A stretch of DNA of 28,782 nt from Natrinema soli. Its GTDB lineage: Archaea > Halobacteriota > Halobacteria > Halobacteriales > Natrialbaceae. The position numbers were made by a program, and so were the translations under genes. Shown here in pieces: positions 7,212 to 14,508 of this stretch. The stretch covers positions 1 through 28,782 of the forward strand of contig NZ_JAQIVI010000253.1 of NCBI RefSeq assembly GCF_028618695.1, given 5' to 3'. The notes under the pieces are model-generated. The model ran no database searches. It was given only the letters and a program-made list of their open reading frames with translations, and was not told where the DNA came from. Within the stretch, counting starts at the first letter, position 1, and the number at the start of each line of letters is the position of its first letter.

Positions 7212-10190
7212 TCACTCGCCCTCGGGACCCGTCGACAGCCCCGCCAGCGACTCCTCGCCGATCTCCTCGAGCACGCGGTCGTGGAACGACTGGAGGGCGG
7301 CGCGCCCGTCCTCGGCGAGGACGACGTAGCTGGCCGAGAGCGTCGCGAGACCGAACGCCCGCGGCGTCGGCGAATCGAGGAGCCGCCGCGAAACCGCGAG
7401 TTCGCCCGCGTCGATCGCGTCGACGATGCCCTCGATCTCGGCGACGTTCAGCTTGTCCTCGAGGATCTCGCGGTAGGTCTCCTCGATCACGGCGAAGTTC
7501 TCGAGTTCCTCGGCGAACCCCAGCAGCATCTCGCTGGAGACCTGCTGTTCGCTCGCGGACTTCTCGTAGCCCTTGTAGCGCTTGAGGATCATCAGCGACC
7601 GGGTCGCGTTGATCCGGAAGTACCGCTGGAGGAGGTCGGTTCCCGACAGCGACGCCCGGAGATCCGCGCGGACGTCGTCGGGCTCGAGGTCGTCGATGAC
7701 GCCCTCGATGTCGACCTTTCGGTTGAGCGGCATCGAGAGGACGAAGCCGTTGTCCGCGACCGCCACGCGGACGTTGGCGGTCGCCTCCTGCGCACAGCGG
7801 TACGCGAACAGGCGCGAGAGCCCGTCGTTGACCTTGCGGCCGTAGTTCGAGTGGACGTAGTAGTGGCGTTCGTACTCCTCGCGGTCGCGGACGACCTCGA
7901 TCGCGAGCCGGTCGGGCGTACTCACGCTCGCCGCGCCGGCGTACCGACACTGGTACTCGAACAGGCGGGCGATCGCTCGGACGCTGTCGTCGTCGAGCGG
8001 GAACTCGCGGAGCCACGCGCGGACCCGCGGGGGACCGCCGTCCTCGTAGTGTGCGAGGAGTTCGCCCTGAAAGTCGAGGATCTCACGGCCCAGGTCATAG
8101 GAGAGGGGGAGCCGCTCGGAGTACCACGAGGGGACGGTCGGCCGGGCGCTCGTGCGGTCGACGTAGACCTTCGACCCGCGTCGATAGCTGTACTCGAAGT
8201 GATCGCCGCCGAGGACGAAGACGTCTCCCTTCTCGAGGGTGTCGAGGTAGGACTCGTCCAACTGGCCGACCCACTCGTCGCTCGCGCGCGTCTTGACGTC
8301 GCAGGTAAAGGAGTCCGGAATCGTCCCGATGTTGGTCATGTAGATGACCCGCGCGAGCCGGCCGCGCTTGCCGATCAACCGCTCGCCGACCGGGTACTCC
8401 TCGTAGTGGTGTTCGCCGTCGGGCGGGTCGTTCTCGTCGCACCAGATCTTCGCGTAGACGTTGCGATCCTCGAGGCCGGCGTACTCCGCCGTCAGGTAGC
8501 GCATGAGCGACTCGTACTCCGCTTCGGAGTAGTTTCGGTAGGGGTACGCCCGTCGGAGGATCGCTTTCAGTTCGGACTCGGGTCTGATCTCGGCGATCGC
8601 CATCCCGTAGACGTGCTGGGCGGCCACGTCCTGGGCGTTCTCGGGGATCGACACGGAGTCGACGAACCCCTCCGCGGCCGTCTTGAGCATGACCGCACAC
8701 TCGATGAGTTCGTCCCGGTCGAGGGCGATCACCCGGCCGGTGACGGTCTGGCCGACGCGGTGGCCCGCCCGCCCGACCCGCTGGAGCAAGGCGGCGACGG
8801 ACTTGGGCGAGCCGACCTGCACGACCAGATCGACGTGGGGCATGTCTATCCCCAGCTCGAGGCTCGTCGAAGAGGTGACCACGTCGAGGTCGCCGTCTTT
8901 CAGCCGACCCTCGATGTCCTGTCGGACCTCCTTCGAGAGGCTCCCGTGGTGACAGCCCGAGTTCTCCTCGTCGTAGGCGTCGAATCGCTCCCGGAGGTTG
9001 TGGAGGACGCGCTCCGCGCCCGAGCGCGTGTTGGTGAAAACGAGAGTATTCGTGTGCCCCTGGACGTGGTCGTGGAGCATCCGATAGAATCGCTCCTGGA
9101 CGACCTCGCGGGGCGTGTTGATCAGGTCGTCCGTCGGGCACTCGAGCTGGAGATCGAACTCGCGGGCGAAGCGGGCGTCGACGATCTCGTAGTCGCGGGG
9201 CTCGCAGGTCGCTTCGGTCCCCGTCTCCGTGCGAGTCTCCCGCTCGCGTCCGGGCCGTTCGTTCTCACTCTCGTTCGAATCGTCGGGGCGGTCACTTCGA
9301 TCAGGGCAGTCACTTCGATCGGGGCCCTCGCCGCTCGCGTGGTTCGAGGGCGGTGCAGTCGAGCTGCGAGGATCGCCGTCCGAATCCCGAACGCGTCCCG
9401 TCCCGTCGCCACCGGATTCCTCGCAGCCGACCAGAAATTCCGCCACGCGATCCAGCGGCTCGATCGTCGCGGAACAGCCGATCCTGGTGATGTCGCCCGC
9501 GGCCATCGCCTCGAGTCGCTCGAGGCTCACCGAGAGGTGCGTCCCTCGCTTGCCCGCCGCCAGCGAGTGGATCTCGTCGACGATGACGTACTCGACGGTG
9601 CGGAGCTTCTCGCGGAACTTGGGCGAATTGAGGAGGATCGCCAGCGTCTCGGGGGTCGTGTTGAGTATGTGCGGCGTCTCCTCGAGCATCTTCTGTCGGT
9701 CGCTCGAGGAGGTGTCACCGTGGCGAATGGCGTGGCGGATCTCGCCCATCGACTCGTCGCCGTCGCGCTCGGCGACGATTTCCTCGATCCCCTCGAGGGG
9801 CACCTCGAGATTGCGGTGAATGTCGTTCGCGAGGGACTTGAGCGGGGAGACGTAGAGGCAGTAGACCGAGTTCTCGAGCCCGCCCGCCCCGTCGCGTTTG
9901 AACAGTTCGTTGATGATCGCACAGAAACTGGCCTGGGTCTTGCCGCTGCCAGTCGGCGCACAGACCAGGGTGTTCGTCCCGTCGTGGATCTTCGGGATCG
10001 CGCCCCGCTGTGGCGGCGTGAAGAACCCGTCGTTCTCGGGAACGAACTCGCCGAACTCCGCGAGCCACCACTCCTGGACCGCCGGCTCGAGGAGGTCGAA
10101 GACGTCGCCGTCCTCGATCGTCGTAGCGGCGGGATCGAAAGGGAGGGCGTCGTCGGCGACCGGCAACTCGAGGCGCTCGTTCCCGTCCAT
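7212..10190 (-). CDS. lhr: Lhr-type superfamily 2 DNA helicase
   Basis: This is a 992-residue ATP-dependent helicase of the Lhr family (large helicase-related; nucleic-acid unwinding linked to DNA repair). Visible motifs in order: Q-motif region FFTPPQRGAIP, Walker A APTGSGKT (81-85), SPLKSL, NTTPETL, Walker B VDEIH (205-208), SAT (motif III), NTLVFTNTRSGAE (motif IV), STSLELGIDMPHVDLV (motif V) and QRVGRAGH (470-477, motif VI). The C-terminal half, about 450 residues, fits the winged-helix and Lhr-core region. Residues about 256-332 are an Asp/Ser/Arg/Glu-rich, probably disordered insertion between the two RecA domains. I chose ATG 10188-10190 (MDGNERLEL); the extra 42 residues of the longer frame are basic and not family-like. 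A 3 kb antisense frame here is an artefact. Confidence 0.92.
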   Translation of the reverse strand: MDGNERLELPVADDALPFDPAATTIEDGDVFDLLEPAVQEWWLAEFGEFVPENDGFFTPPQRGAIPKIHDGTNTLVCAPTGSGKTQASFCAIINELFKRDGAGGLENSVYCLYVSPLKSLANDIHRNLEVPLEGIEEIVAERDGDESMGEIRHAIRHGDTSSSDRQKMLEETPHILNTTPETLAILLNSPKFREKLRTVEYVIVDEIHSLAAGKRGTHLSVSLERLEAMAAGDITRIGCSATIEPLDRVAEFLVGCEESGGDGTGRVRDSDGDPRSSTAPPSNHASGEGPDRSDCPDRSDRPDDSNESENERPGRERETRTETGTEATCEPRDYEIVDARFAREFDLQLECPTDDLINTPREVVQERFYRMLHDHVQGHTNTLVFTNTRSGAERVLHNLRERFDAYDEENSGCHHGSLSKEVRQDIEGRLKDGDLDVVTSSTSLELGIDMPHVDLVVQVGSPKSVAALLQRVGRAGHRVGQTVTGRVIALDRDELIECAVMLKTAAEGFVDSVSIPENAQDVAAQHVYGMAIAEIRPESELKAILRRAYPYRNYSEAEYESLMRYLTAEYAGLEDRNVYAKIWCDENDPPDGEHHYEEYPVGERLIGKRGRLARVIYMTNIGTIPDSFTCDVKTRASDEWVGQLDESYLDTLEKGDVFVLGGDHFEYSYRRGSKVYVDRTSARPTVPSWYSERLPLSYDLGREILDFQGELLAHYEDGGPPRVRAWLREFPLDDDSVRAIARLFEYQCRYAGAASVSTPDRLAIEVVRDREEYERHYYVHSNYGRKVNDGLSRLFAYRCAQEATANVRVAVADNGFVLSMPLNRKVDIEGVIDDLEPDDVRADLRASLSGTDLLQRYFRINATRSLMILKRYKGYEKSASEQQVSSEMLLGFAEELENFAVIEETYREILEDKLNVAEIEGIVDAIDAGELAVSRRLLDSPTPRAFGLATLSASYVVLAEDGRAALQSFHDRVLEEIGEESLAGLSTGPEGE

Positions 10191-10349
10191 TACCGTCGTC
10201 TCCGGGACCGGCGTGTAAGAGGGTTTGGACAGCACGGTGAAAGTGAAACGGCCGGCAGTTCGCGTCCCGCCGGACCGGCGCAGCGTCGGATCGGTTTTGC
10301 ACGGGGACAGCCACAATACAGTTATTCTTCCGTTCGAGACATTCAGGAA

Positions 10350-11708
10350 ATGCTATCATCGCGGCTGCTCACCGTTCTGGTTCTCGTCGTCGGGTTGTTG
10401 ACGACGGGAGTCGTCGCCGGAGCGACGGTCGTTGATCCCGACGGCGACGGGGAGCCAATGATGGTGGAACTCCGCGACGGAACCGCCCCATTCGACGACG
10501 ATACCGACGGTGACGGACTCGACGACGGCGCGGAAAAGCGACGCGGGACCGACCCGACCGTCGCGGACACGGACGGTGACGGGCTCGCGGACGGAACGGA
10601 GGTGCACGACCACGGGACGGATCCGCTCGAGGCGGATACTGACAGCGACGGACTCGACGACGACGCGGAGATCCGTGACCACGAGACCGACCCCGCTATG
10701 GCGGACACCGACGGAGACGGTCTCGACGACGCCCCGGAAGTTCGCGACTACGAGACGGACCCGCTCGAGGCGGACACTGACGGCGACGGCATCGACGATG
10801 GGACGGAAGTCCGCCAGCACGGGACGAATCCGTTGACGACCGATTCCGACGACGACGGGTTGTCTGATCCCGACGAACTCGAGACGTACGGGACGGATCC
10901 GCTCGCGGCGGATGCGGACGACGACGGGCTCGCGGACGGCCCCGAGATCGGCGAGTACGGCACCGATCCGACCGCGGCCGATACGGACGGTGACGGACTC
11001 GACGACGGCGCGGAAGTCACCGAGCACGGGACGGATCCGCTCGAGTTGGACGCGGACGGCGACGGGCTCGCGGACGGCGCGGAGGTCCACCGACAGGAGC
11101 TCTATCCCGACGCCGACCCGCTTCGGACCGACATCTACGTCGAACTCAACCGGATGGAAGGGGTCGACCTCGAGCGCGCCGAGATCGAGCGAGTCGTCGA
11201 CGAGTTCGACACCGCGCCGCTCTCGAACCCCGACGGATCGTCCGGCGCAGACCTGCACGTCGTCTATAGCAACACGATTCCCCGTGAATCGTCGACCGAC
11301 GTCGGCGAGCTGACCGAGTACCGATCGCGGTACTTCGACCGGGCGGGAAAGGGCTATCACTATCTGGCCATCGTCGAGAACGTCGCCGGCGATACCGCGC
11401 GGGGGAACGTCATCGGCAAGGCCGGGCTCGGAACGATGATGGTCGAATCGCAGCGGGGCCGCGACCATACCGGGTCGACCGTGATGCACGAACTGGGCCA
11501 CTCGCTCGGGCTATCGAACACTGACTTCGACGGGATCGACTCCGCCCGATACAGCTTCCGGAGTTACGCGAGCGTCATGAACTACGACGCGCCGCGGGAG
11601 TTCTACGGCTTCTCCTCGGAATCCGGACCCGGAACCTTCGACGACTGGGACTATCTCGACGAGTACATGTTTACGCCGGCGACATCGTCCGTCACCGTGG
11701 ACGGGTGA
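10350..11708 (+). CDS. Secreted calcium-repeat protein with metzincin-like protease domain
   Basis: This 452-residue protein starts with a Sec-type signal (about 1-24, MLSSRLLTVLVLVVGLL). Residues 50-259 are nine thrombospondin type-3-like repeats of about 23 residues, core DTDGDGLDDG, each with DxDxDG ligands for Ca2+. Residues 260-452 look like a zinc metalloprotease domain: VMHELGHSLGLSN gives His380, Glu381 and His384, and SYASVMNYD is a Met-turn (Met410). In metzincins the third ligand is His or Asp at the eleventh position of the motif; here it is Asn390, with Asp392 two residues on. It could be an active enzyme using Asp392, or a degenerate one. It is presumably exported and stabilised by calcium. 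The reading frame is open far upstream over the antisense of the helicase gene; ATG 10350 is the natural start, with AT-rich CAGTTATTC about 25 bases before it. Confidence 0.85.
   Translation: MLSSRLLTVLVLVVGLLTTGVVAGATVVDPDGDGEPMMVELRDGTAPFDDDTDGDGLDDGAEKRRGTDPTVADTDGDGLADGTEVHDHGTDPLEADTDSDGLDDDAEIRDHETDPAMADTDGDGLDDAPEVRDYETDPLEADTDGDGIDDGTEVRQHGTNPLTTDSDDDGLSDPDELETYGTDPLAADADDDGLADGPEIGEYGTDPTAADTDGDGLDDGAEVTEHGTDPLELDADGDGLADGAEVHRQELYPDADPLRTDIYVELNRMEGVDLERAEIERVVDEFDTAPLSNPDGSSGADLHVVYSNTIPRESSTDVGELTEYRSRYFDRAGKGYHYLAIVENVAGDTARGNVIGKAGLGTMMVESQRGRDHTGSTVMHELGHSLGLSNTDFDGIDSARYSFRSYASVMNYDAPREFYGFSSESGPGTFDDWDYLDEYMFTPATSSVTVDG
10497..11126 (+). repeat. Nine 69-bp tandem repeats encoding Ca2+-binding units
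   Basis: The DNA repeats with a period of 69 bases (the first unit is one codon shorter, the last is longer and diverged). Units 2, 4, 5 and 8 are most alike at the protein level (ADTDGDGLDDG...TDPLE). Such repeats recombine easily, so unit number may vary between strains. Confidence 0.9.
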
Positions 11709-11753
11709 CTCGAGGCGCGGCAGTCGACGGGTGTTGCCGATCGGATTCGACGG

Positions 11754-12032
11754 TTACTGGCCCGGGCCCGGCCCGGTCGAACCGCCGTGGTCGGCGTCGT
11801 CCGCCGTCACATCGACGCGACCCGCACTATCGACGGTTACGTGTTTGTCTCGGTACGCGAACTCGATCGACGCGGTGGCCGCGCTCGCGTCCTCGGCCGG
11901 ACGAAACAGCGCGTCGAGCGCGTCCGTATCGATGACCGCGTGCAGCGGCGGCTCGAGATCCATCGGATCGGTCCCCTCGTGTGCCGCCACCCCCTGTACT
12001 ACCCTGATGCTGGTCGGAATCGTTGCTAACAT
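11754..12032 (-). CDS. HalOD1 output-domain protein
   Basis: This small 92-residue acidic protein consists almost wholly of a HalOD1 domain (the haloarchaeal output domain seen at the ends of some response regulators and as single-domain proteins). The typical pattern is present: HAVIDTDALDALF near residue 31, then SIEFAYRDKHVTVDSAGRVDV. The precise role of the domain is not known; it is thought to belong to signal transduction. A TATA-like patch, read GTATTGC on the minus strand (12054-12063), lies 26 bases before the ATG and supports a leaderless start. It is convergent with the metalloprotease gene, with 45 bases between the stops. Confidence 0.8.
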   Translation of the reverse strand: MLATIPTSIRVVQGVAAHEGTDPMDLEPPLHAVIDTDALDALFRPAEDASAATASIEFAYRDKHVTVDSAGRVDVTADDADHGGSTGPGPGQ

Positions 12033-12140
12033 ATGACGGTCGGCAACGAGGATCGCAATACTTCCCTCGATACGTTACTGACGGCTGACAGCCATCGCAG
12101 ACGCGCGTCAGACGGCCGAACCCGCCCGCCGCTCGGGTGA
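12033..12140 (+). pseudogene. Possible remnant of a small winged-helix (DUF7344-like) gene
   Basis: ATG 12033 is directly back-to-back with the HalOD1 start. The 35-codon frame contains SLDTLLTADSHRRR, which resembles the first helix of haloarchaeal DUF7344-type winged-helix proteins, then changes to low-complexity sequence and stops at 12138. No continuation is clear in the other frames. HalOD1 and such regulators are often neighbours, so decay of a divergent partner is plausible. The match is short and from memory, so confidence is low. The rest of the gap to 12341 shows no gene. Confidence 0.25.
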
Positions 12141-12341
12141 CAATCCGTAGAGCGACCATTCGGTGGCCGAGAATCCGGAGACCGTGCCACTGTCGGTCAC
12201 GGGAAGGTCCGCCGTTGCGATCCATCTCGAGGAGCGGTGCGCGCTCGGTCGGGCTCCGAAGGGGATACCAACGATCGCGATGTGTCGAATCGCCACCATA
12301 ATCGAAGGAACCAAGCCGGTCGCACGGAATCGGCGGAACAG

Positions 12342-12707
12342 ATGGGGCTCACTCGAAGATCGATGTTTAGCGGCGTCGGCGTGGGGACGATAGCGATACT
12401 GGCGGGCTGTTCCGGCAGCGATGTCGGTGGAATCGGCGGTGGCTTGACCGTCGACGACACGTCCGCGGAGACGACGACGTTCGGAAACGTCGTCCTGTCC
12501 GTCGCGGTCTCGAACACGAGCGGATCGTCGAAATCCGACGCGCTGATCGGCCAGGTCGATATGACCGGCGGTGACACCTACACCGAACGGCGTGACATAA
12601 CCGTCGACGGCGAGCAGTCGAACACGTACGAACTCGAGTTCGATATCGACTTCTCGGAATCCCTCAGCGCCAGCGAGTTCGAGTACAGCGCCCGAATCGA
12701 GAGCTAA
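12342..12707 (+). CDS. Small Tat-exported lipoprotein
   Basis: This 121-residue protein begins MGLTRRSMFSGVGVGTIAI and continues LAGCSG, a twin-arginine signal (Arg5-Arg6) joined to a lipobox with the lipid-modified Cys at about residue 22. The mature part is about 100 residues, Thr/Ser/Asp-rich, and predicted to be all beta (FGNVVLSVAVSNTSG, TYELEFDIDFSESL), like an immunoglobulin-type or FxLYD-like fold. It would sit on the outer face of the membrane. The frame is open from 12237, but the 35 extra residues are basic and the signal peptide fixes the start at 12342. Its function is unknown. No partner gene is evident. Confidence 0.8.
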   Translation: MGLTRRSMFSGVGVGTIAILAGCSGSDVGGIGGGLTVDDTSAETTTFGNVVLSVAVSNTSGSSKSDALIGQVDMTGGDTYTERRDITVDGEQSNTYELEFDIDFSESLSASEFEYSARIES

Positions 12708-13146
12708 TCGCCGGTATTCGGTAGTGTGTCGCGTTCAAATCGTCGCGTCCGAGATCGTCATCAATTACCGCGAGTGACGGGTGGTGCTCGACCCCGTCGC
12801 GCCTCAAGTCGATGCACGCGTCCGTCGGGCGGGACGTTTCTATCCCGGTCGAATGTGCGGGATCATGCTTGTGAATCCCGGATAGGGATTTGGAAGCGCG
12901 TCTCGGGTGGCTTCAGCACCCGGGACATTTCGGCGCAGCCCCCGGCGGCGGATGGAGCGTCGCTTCCATTCTGATTACTCCCTTATAATGACTTGAAACT
13001 ACTATATTTGTGGAGAATGATAGCGTGGGGCCCGTAAATTCGTTGTGGCTCAGTCACGGCTACAGACTCTCGTATCCGAAGTCGTGGCGCGACTGTCCTG
13101 TGAGAAGTTTGACTCACTCGAGCGAATTCTGTCAAATGAAACAGTT
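12708..13146. other. Intergenic region without a supported gene; hairpins and TATA-like patches
   Basis: About 440 bases show no convincing coding region. A short hairpin lies at 12904-12922 (CGGGTG, 7-base loop, CACCCG) and another imperfect one near 12952-12970. Two TATA-like patches occur at 12983-12989 (TTATAAT) and 13002-13009 (CTATATTT). A GTG-started frame from 13045 has about 43 plausible residues but then runs out of phase over the small membrane-protein gene, so I do not call it. Base composition is less GC-rich from about 12970 on, where the accessory region begins. Confidence 0.4.
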
Positions 13147-13152
13147 CATATG
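13147..13152 (+). promoter_or_regulatory. TATA-like box for the 52-aa membrane protein
   Basis: CATATG is centred 26 bases before ATG 13175, as for a leaderless archaeal transcript. Confidence 0.35.
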
Positions 13153-13174
13153 GTTGTGACCAACAGATATCGGT

Positions 13175-13333
13175 ATGAGCGATACCGCCGACCGCCAGAA
13201 CGACATCATGAACATGCTCATCGGCCTCCAAATTTCCCTGATTGGAGTCGCCTTCAGGGACCTGTTCTTCATATTCTTTCCCCTGGGTGCAGTATTCACG
13301 CTCGCAGTGTATACGAACGAACTTCGTCGGTGA
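13175..13333 (+). CDS. Small membrane protein, 52 aa
   Basis: This 52-residue protein begins MSDTADRQNDIMNMLIGLQI and carries two hydrophobic stretches, about residues 12-27 (IMNMLIGLQISLIGVA) and 30-46 (LFFIFFPLGAVFTLAVY), with an Arg-Asp turn between them, so a two-helix hairpin in the membrane is likely. The acidic N-terminus is typical of haloarchaea. The TATA-like patch 26 bases upstream supports the start. I do not recognise the family. It lies at the edge of the accessory region, converging on the degraded gene at 13363-13756, and may be cargo of the same element. Confidence 0.6.
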   Translation: MSDTADRQNDIMNMLIGLQISLIGVAFRDLFFIFFPLGAVFTLAVYTNELRR

Positions 13334-13362
13334 CTGTGAGTCCCGCTCGAGGGGACGAGACG

Positions 13363-13756
13363 CTACGAGTTGAACAGGTGCTTTCGAGCGCGGAATGATA
13401 CGTCGCCCTGATCGAGCTCGAGGACCTCGCCGAGATCGCTGATCGCCCGGTAGATCGTCGCGGGGTGCTTCCCCAGCTCGTCGGCGAGCCCGTCGACTAT
13501 CAAGCCGCCGTCCGAGCGTCGTGCCAGGTTGCGGTGTGATCGTTCACGTACTCGAGCGCGTCGACGATCTGGACGATCTCGGCCTCGAGTGCGTCACCGC
13601 TGGCCGTCGAACTCTCGAGCTCCGACGCTCGAGAACTCGTAGCGGTCCCTCTCGTACGTCGCGAACGACGCGCGTATAGTCCGGCCACAACCGACGAAGC
13701 GCGTCGATGCGGTCACCGCACCGCTCGCACTCGTCGGTCTCAACGAGACGGTTCAT
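13363..13756 (-). pseudogene. Decayed copy of the microprotein pair, with a winged-helix remnant
   Basis: This is a degenerate paralogue of the genes at 16769-17028. The first part (ATG 13754-13756) matches the 39-aa Cys-pair protein closely: shared DECERCGDRIDALRRL, but Cys24 and Cys27 have become Trp and Tyr. At 13637-13640 the ATGA that ends the first gene and starts the second has become ACGA, so the first frame reads through to 13544 and the second gene has lost its start. The second frame still matches (SSRASELESSTASGDALEAE) before it ends at 13500. A frameshifted continuation to TAG 13363 encodes LIVDGLADELGKHPATIYRA then ISDLGEVLELDQGDVSF, a helix-turn-helix-like segment. The ancestral second protein was therefore probably longer and had a DNA-binding tail that the intact copy lacks. 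Confidence 0.75.
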
Positions 13757-13810
13757 CGTGAACCACCGTCCTCGTGACCAGTAGCGGACTGTAGCGTCCG
13801 ATGCAGACGC

Positions 13811-13820
13811 TGAATATAGC
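13811..13820 (-). promoter_or_regulatory. TATA-like box of the decayed microprotein copy
   Basis: Read on the minus strand, GCTATATTCA is centred about 60 bases before ATG 13756. The intact paralogue has its TATA box 58 bases before its ATG, so promoter position is conserved between the copies. Confidence 0.4.
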
Positions 13821-13899
13821 TCTCAGTAGATGAATGGAGACAACATGTTGTATCCTAGTTCGATTTAAGCCATAATTGACCCATCTGTCACCTGTACCG

Positions 13900-14055
13900 A
13901 TGACTGCACTGCAAGATCGTCCGACAACTGTCGTTATTTGTGAAGATTGTGGAAATCCAATAGCTTCGCGAGAACTACCGGATGAAGTATTCCTCCCAAT
14001 CGGAACTGGGAAGGAATGCCCGTGTGGCTGTACCGATTTTCGTCGGTTTGATTGA
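13900..14055 (+). CDS. Zinc-ribbon microprotein, 51 aa
   Basis: The 51-residue protein begins MTALQDRPTTVVICEDCG. It has two Cys pairs, Cys14-x2-Cys17 and Cys40-x-Cys42 with Cys44 (ECPCGCTDF), which fit a single zinc ribbon. Two AT-rich candidates, GATTTAAG (13862-13869) and CATAATTG (13871-13878), sit about 25-34 bases before the ATG. It diverges from the decayed microprotein copy, just as the 42-aa zinc ribbon at 17134 diverges from the intact copy. It may be a small DNA- or protein-binding factor. I cannot name a family. Confidence 0.65.
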   Translation: MTALQDRPTTVVICEDCGNPIASRELPDEVFLPIGTGKECPCGCTDFRRFD

Positions 14056-14071
14056 TCAGTACCGCTCGAGG
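14053..14071 (+). repeat. Conserved 3' flank of the zinc-ribbon gene, copy 1
   Basis: TGATCAGTACCGCTCGAGG starts with the stop codon of the 51-aa zinc ribbon. The same 19 bases, with one change, start at the stop codon of the 42-aa zinc ribbon (17260-17278). Shared sequence at the same place in two otherwise different genes suggests a common ancestral module border or a functional site. Confidence 0.6.
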
Positions 14072-14126
14072 CATTCGACCGACCGACTGGTCGGTCAACA
14101 CGAACGACGAGGCCGACTGGAGCTGA

Positions 14127-14282
14127 TCCGCGCCTGGAGGCGACGAGAAAGACGAGGCGATCACCGAGGAAGACGTGAAACGAGTCGCTGCCTGGACGAG
14201 GGAAATCTGCCGTCGCCAGGGAATGTCGCCGCGTGCAACCGCCGAATTCGTGCCGTATAGACATGCTACCGTCTCAAATTGA
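14127..14282 (+). pseudogene. Small gene fragment, interrupted by an in-frame stop
   Basis: From just after a TGA at 14124-14126 a frame of 51 codons runs to TGA 14280-14282. Its translation (GDEKDEAITEEDVKRVAAW, then REICRRQGMSPRATAEF and VPYRHATVSN) looks strongly protein-like, with haloarchaeal codon choice. The same frame upstream of the TGA is also plausible (NTNDEADWS). The TGA may therefore be a nonsense mutation in a gene of 65-75 codons; otherwise the first usable start is GTG 14175, giving 35 residues. I do not recognise the family. The next 130 bases, to about 14415, show no gene. Confidence 0.4.
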
Positions 14283-14415
14283 TGGAGAGATATTGACGAG
14301 GCGGCGAAAAGGCCGAATGGGTTTCCACGGTCGAACAGGTGATCGCATGACTGCGTCGGGGTGTCAAGCTGTAAAGCGTAACTATCCCCCCTTTAGAGTA
14401 GCCCACAGCCCACCG

Positions 14416-14446
14416 CGCTCGCTCCCTCCCGGGAGCGAAGCGAGCG
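14416..14446. repeat. Hairpin before the nuclease-like gene
   Basis: CGCTCGCT (14416-14423) pairs with AGCGAGCG (14439-14446). Inside it GCTCCC (14421-14426) can instead pair with GGGAGC (14431-14436). It lies about 30 bases before the TATA box of the next gene and may be a terminator or a dispersed repeat. Confidence 0.4.
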
Positions 14447-14477
14447 ATGGGCGTGCGGCTCGAGGCCAGCGGAGGAG

Positions 14478-14484
14478 TATATAT
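14478..14484 (+). promoter_or_regulatory. TATA box that decides a GTG start
   Basis: TATATAT is centred 28 bases before GTG 14509. The spacing fits a leaderless transcript and favours GTG 14509 over GTG 14500 or ATG codons farther upstream in the same frame. Confidence 0.6.
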
Positions 14485-14508
14485 CGGCGCGCGACGCGCG
14501 TGGTCCGC

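Noticed and set aside
7197..10349. Very long plus-strand open frame continuing into the metalloprotease gene (over 1500 codons in total)
   Set aside because: It is the antisense of the Lhr helicase, kept open by GC-rich codon structure. The natural start of the secreted protein is the signal peptide at 10350.
12108..12314. 68-codon minus-strand frame upstream of the lipoprotein
   Set aside because: No promoter, no motif, and mirrored by an equally plausible plus-strand frame.
13045..13398. 117-codon plus-strand frame with GTG start
   Set aside because: Only the first 43 residues look real; the rest is out of frame with the 52-aa membrane protein, which has its own TATA box.
13740..14264. 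174-codon minus-strand frame over the 51-aa zinc ribbon
   Set aside because: Ser/Arg-rich shadow; the zinc-ribbon gene on the other strand has paired Cys residues and a promoter.
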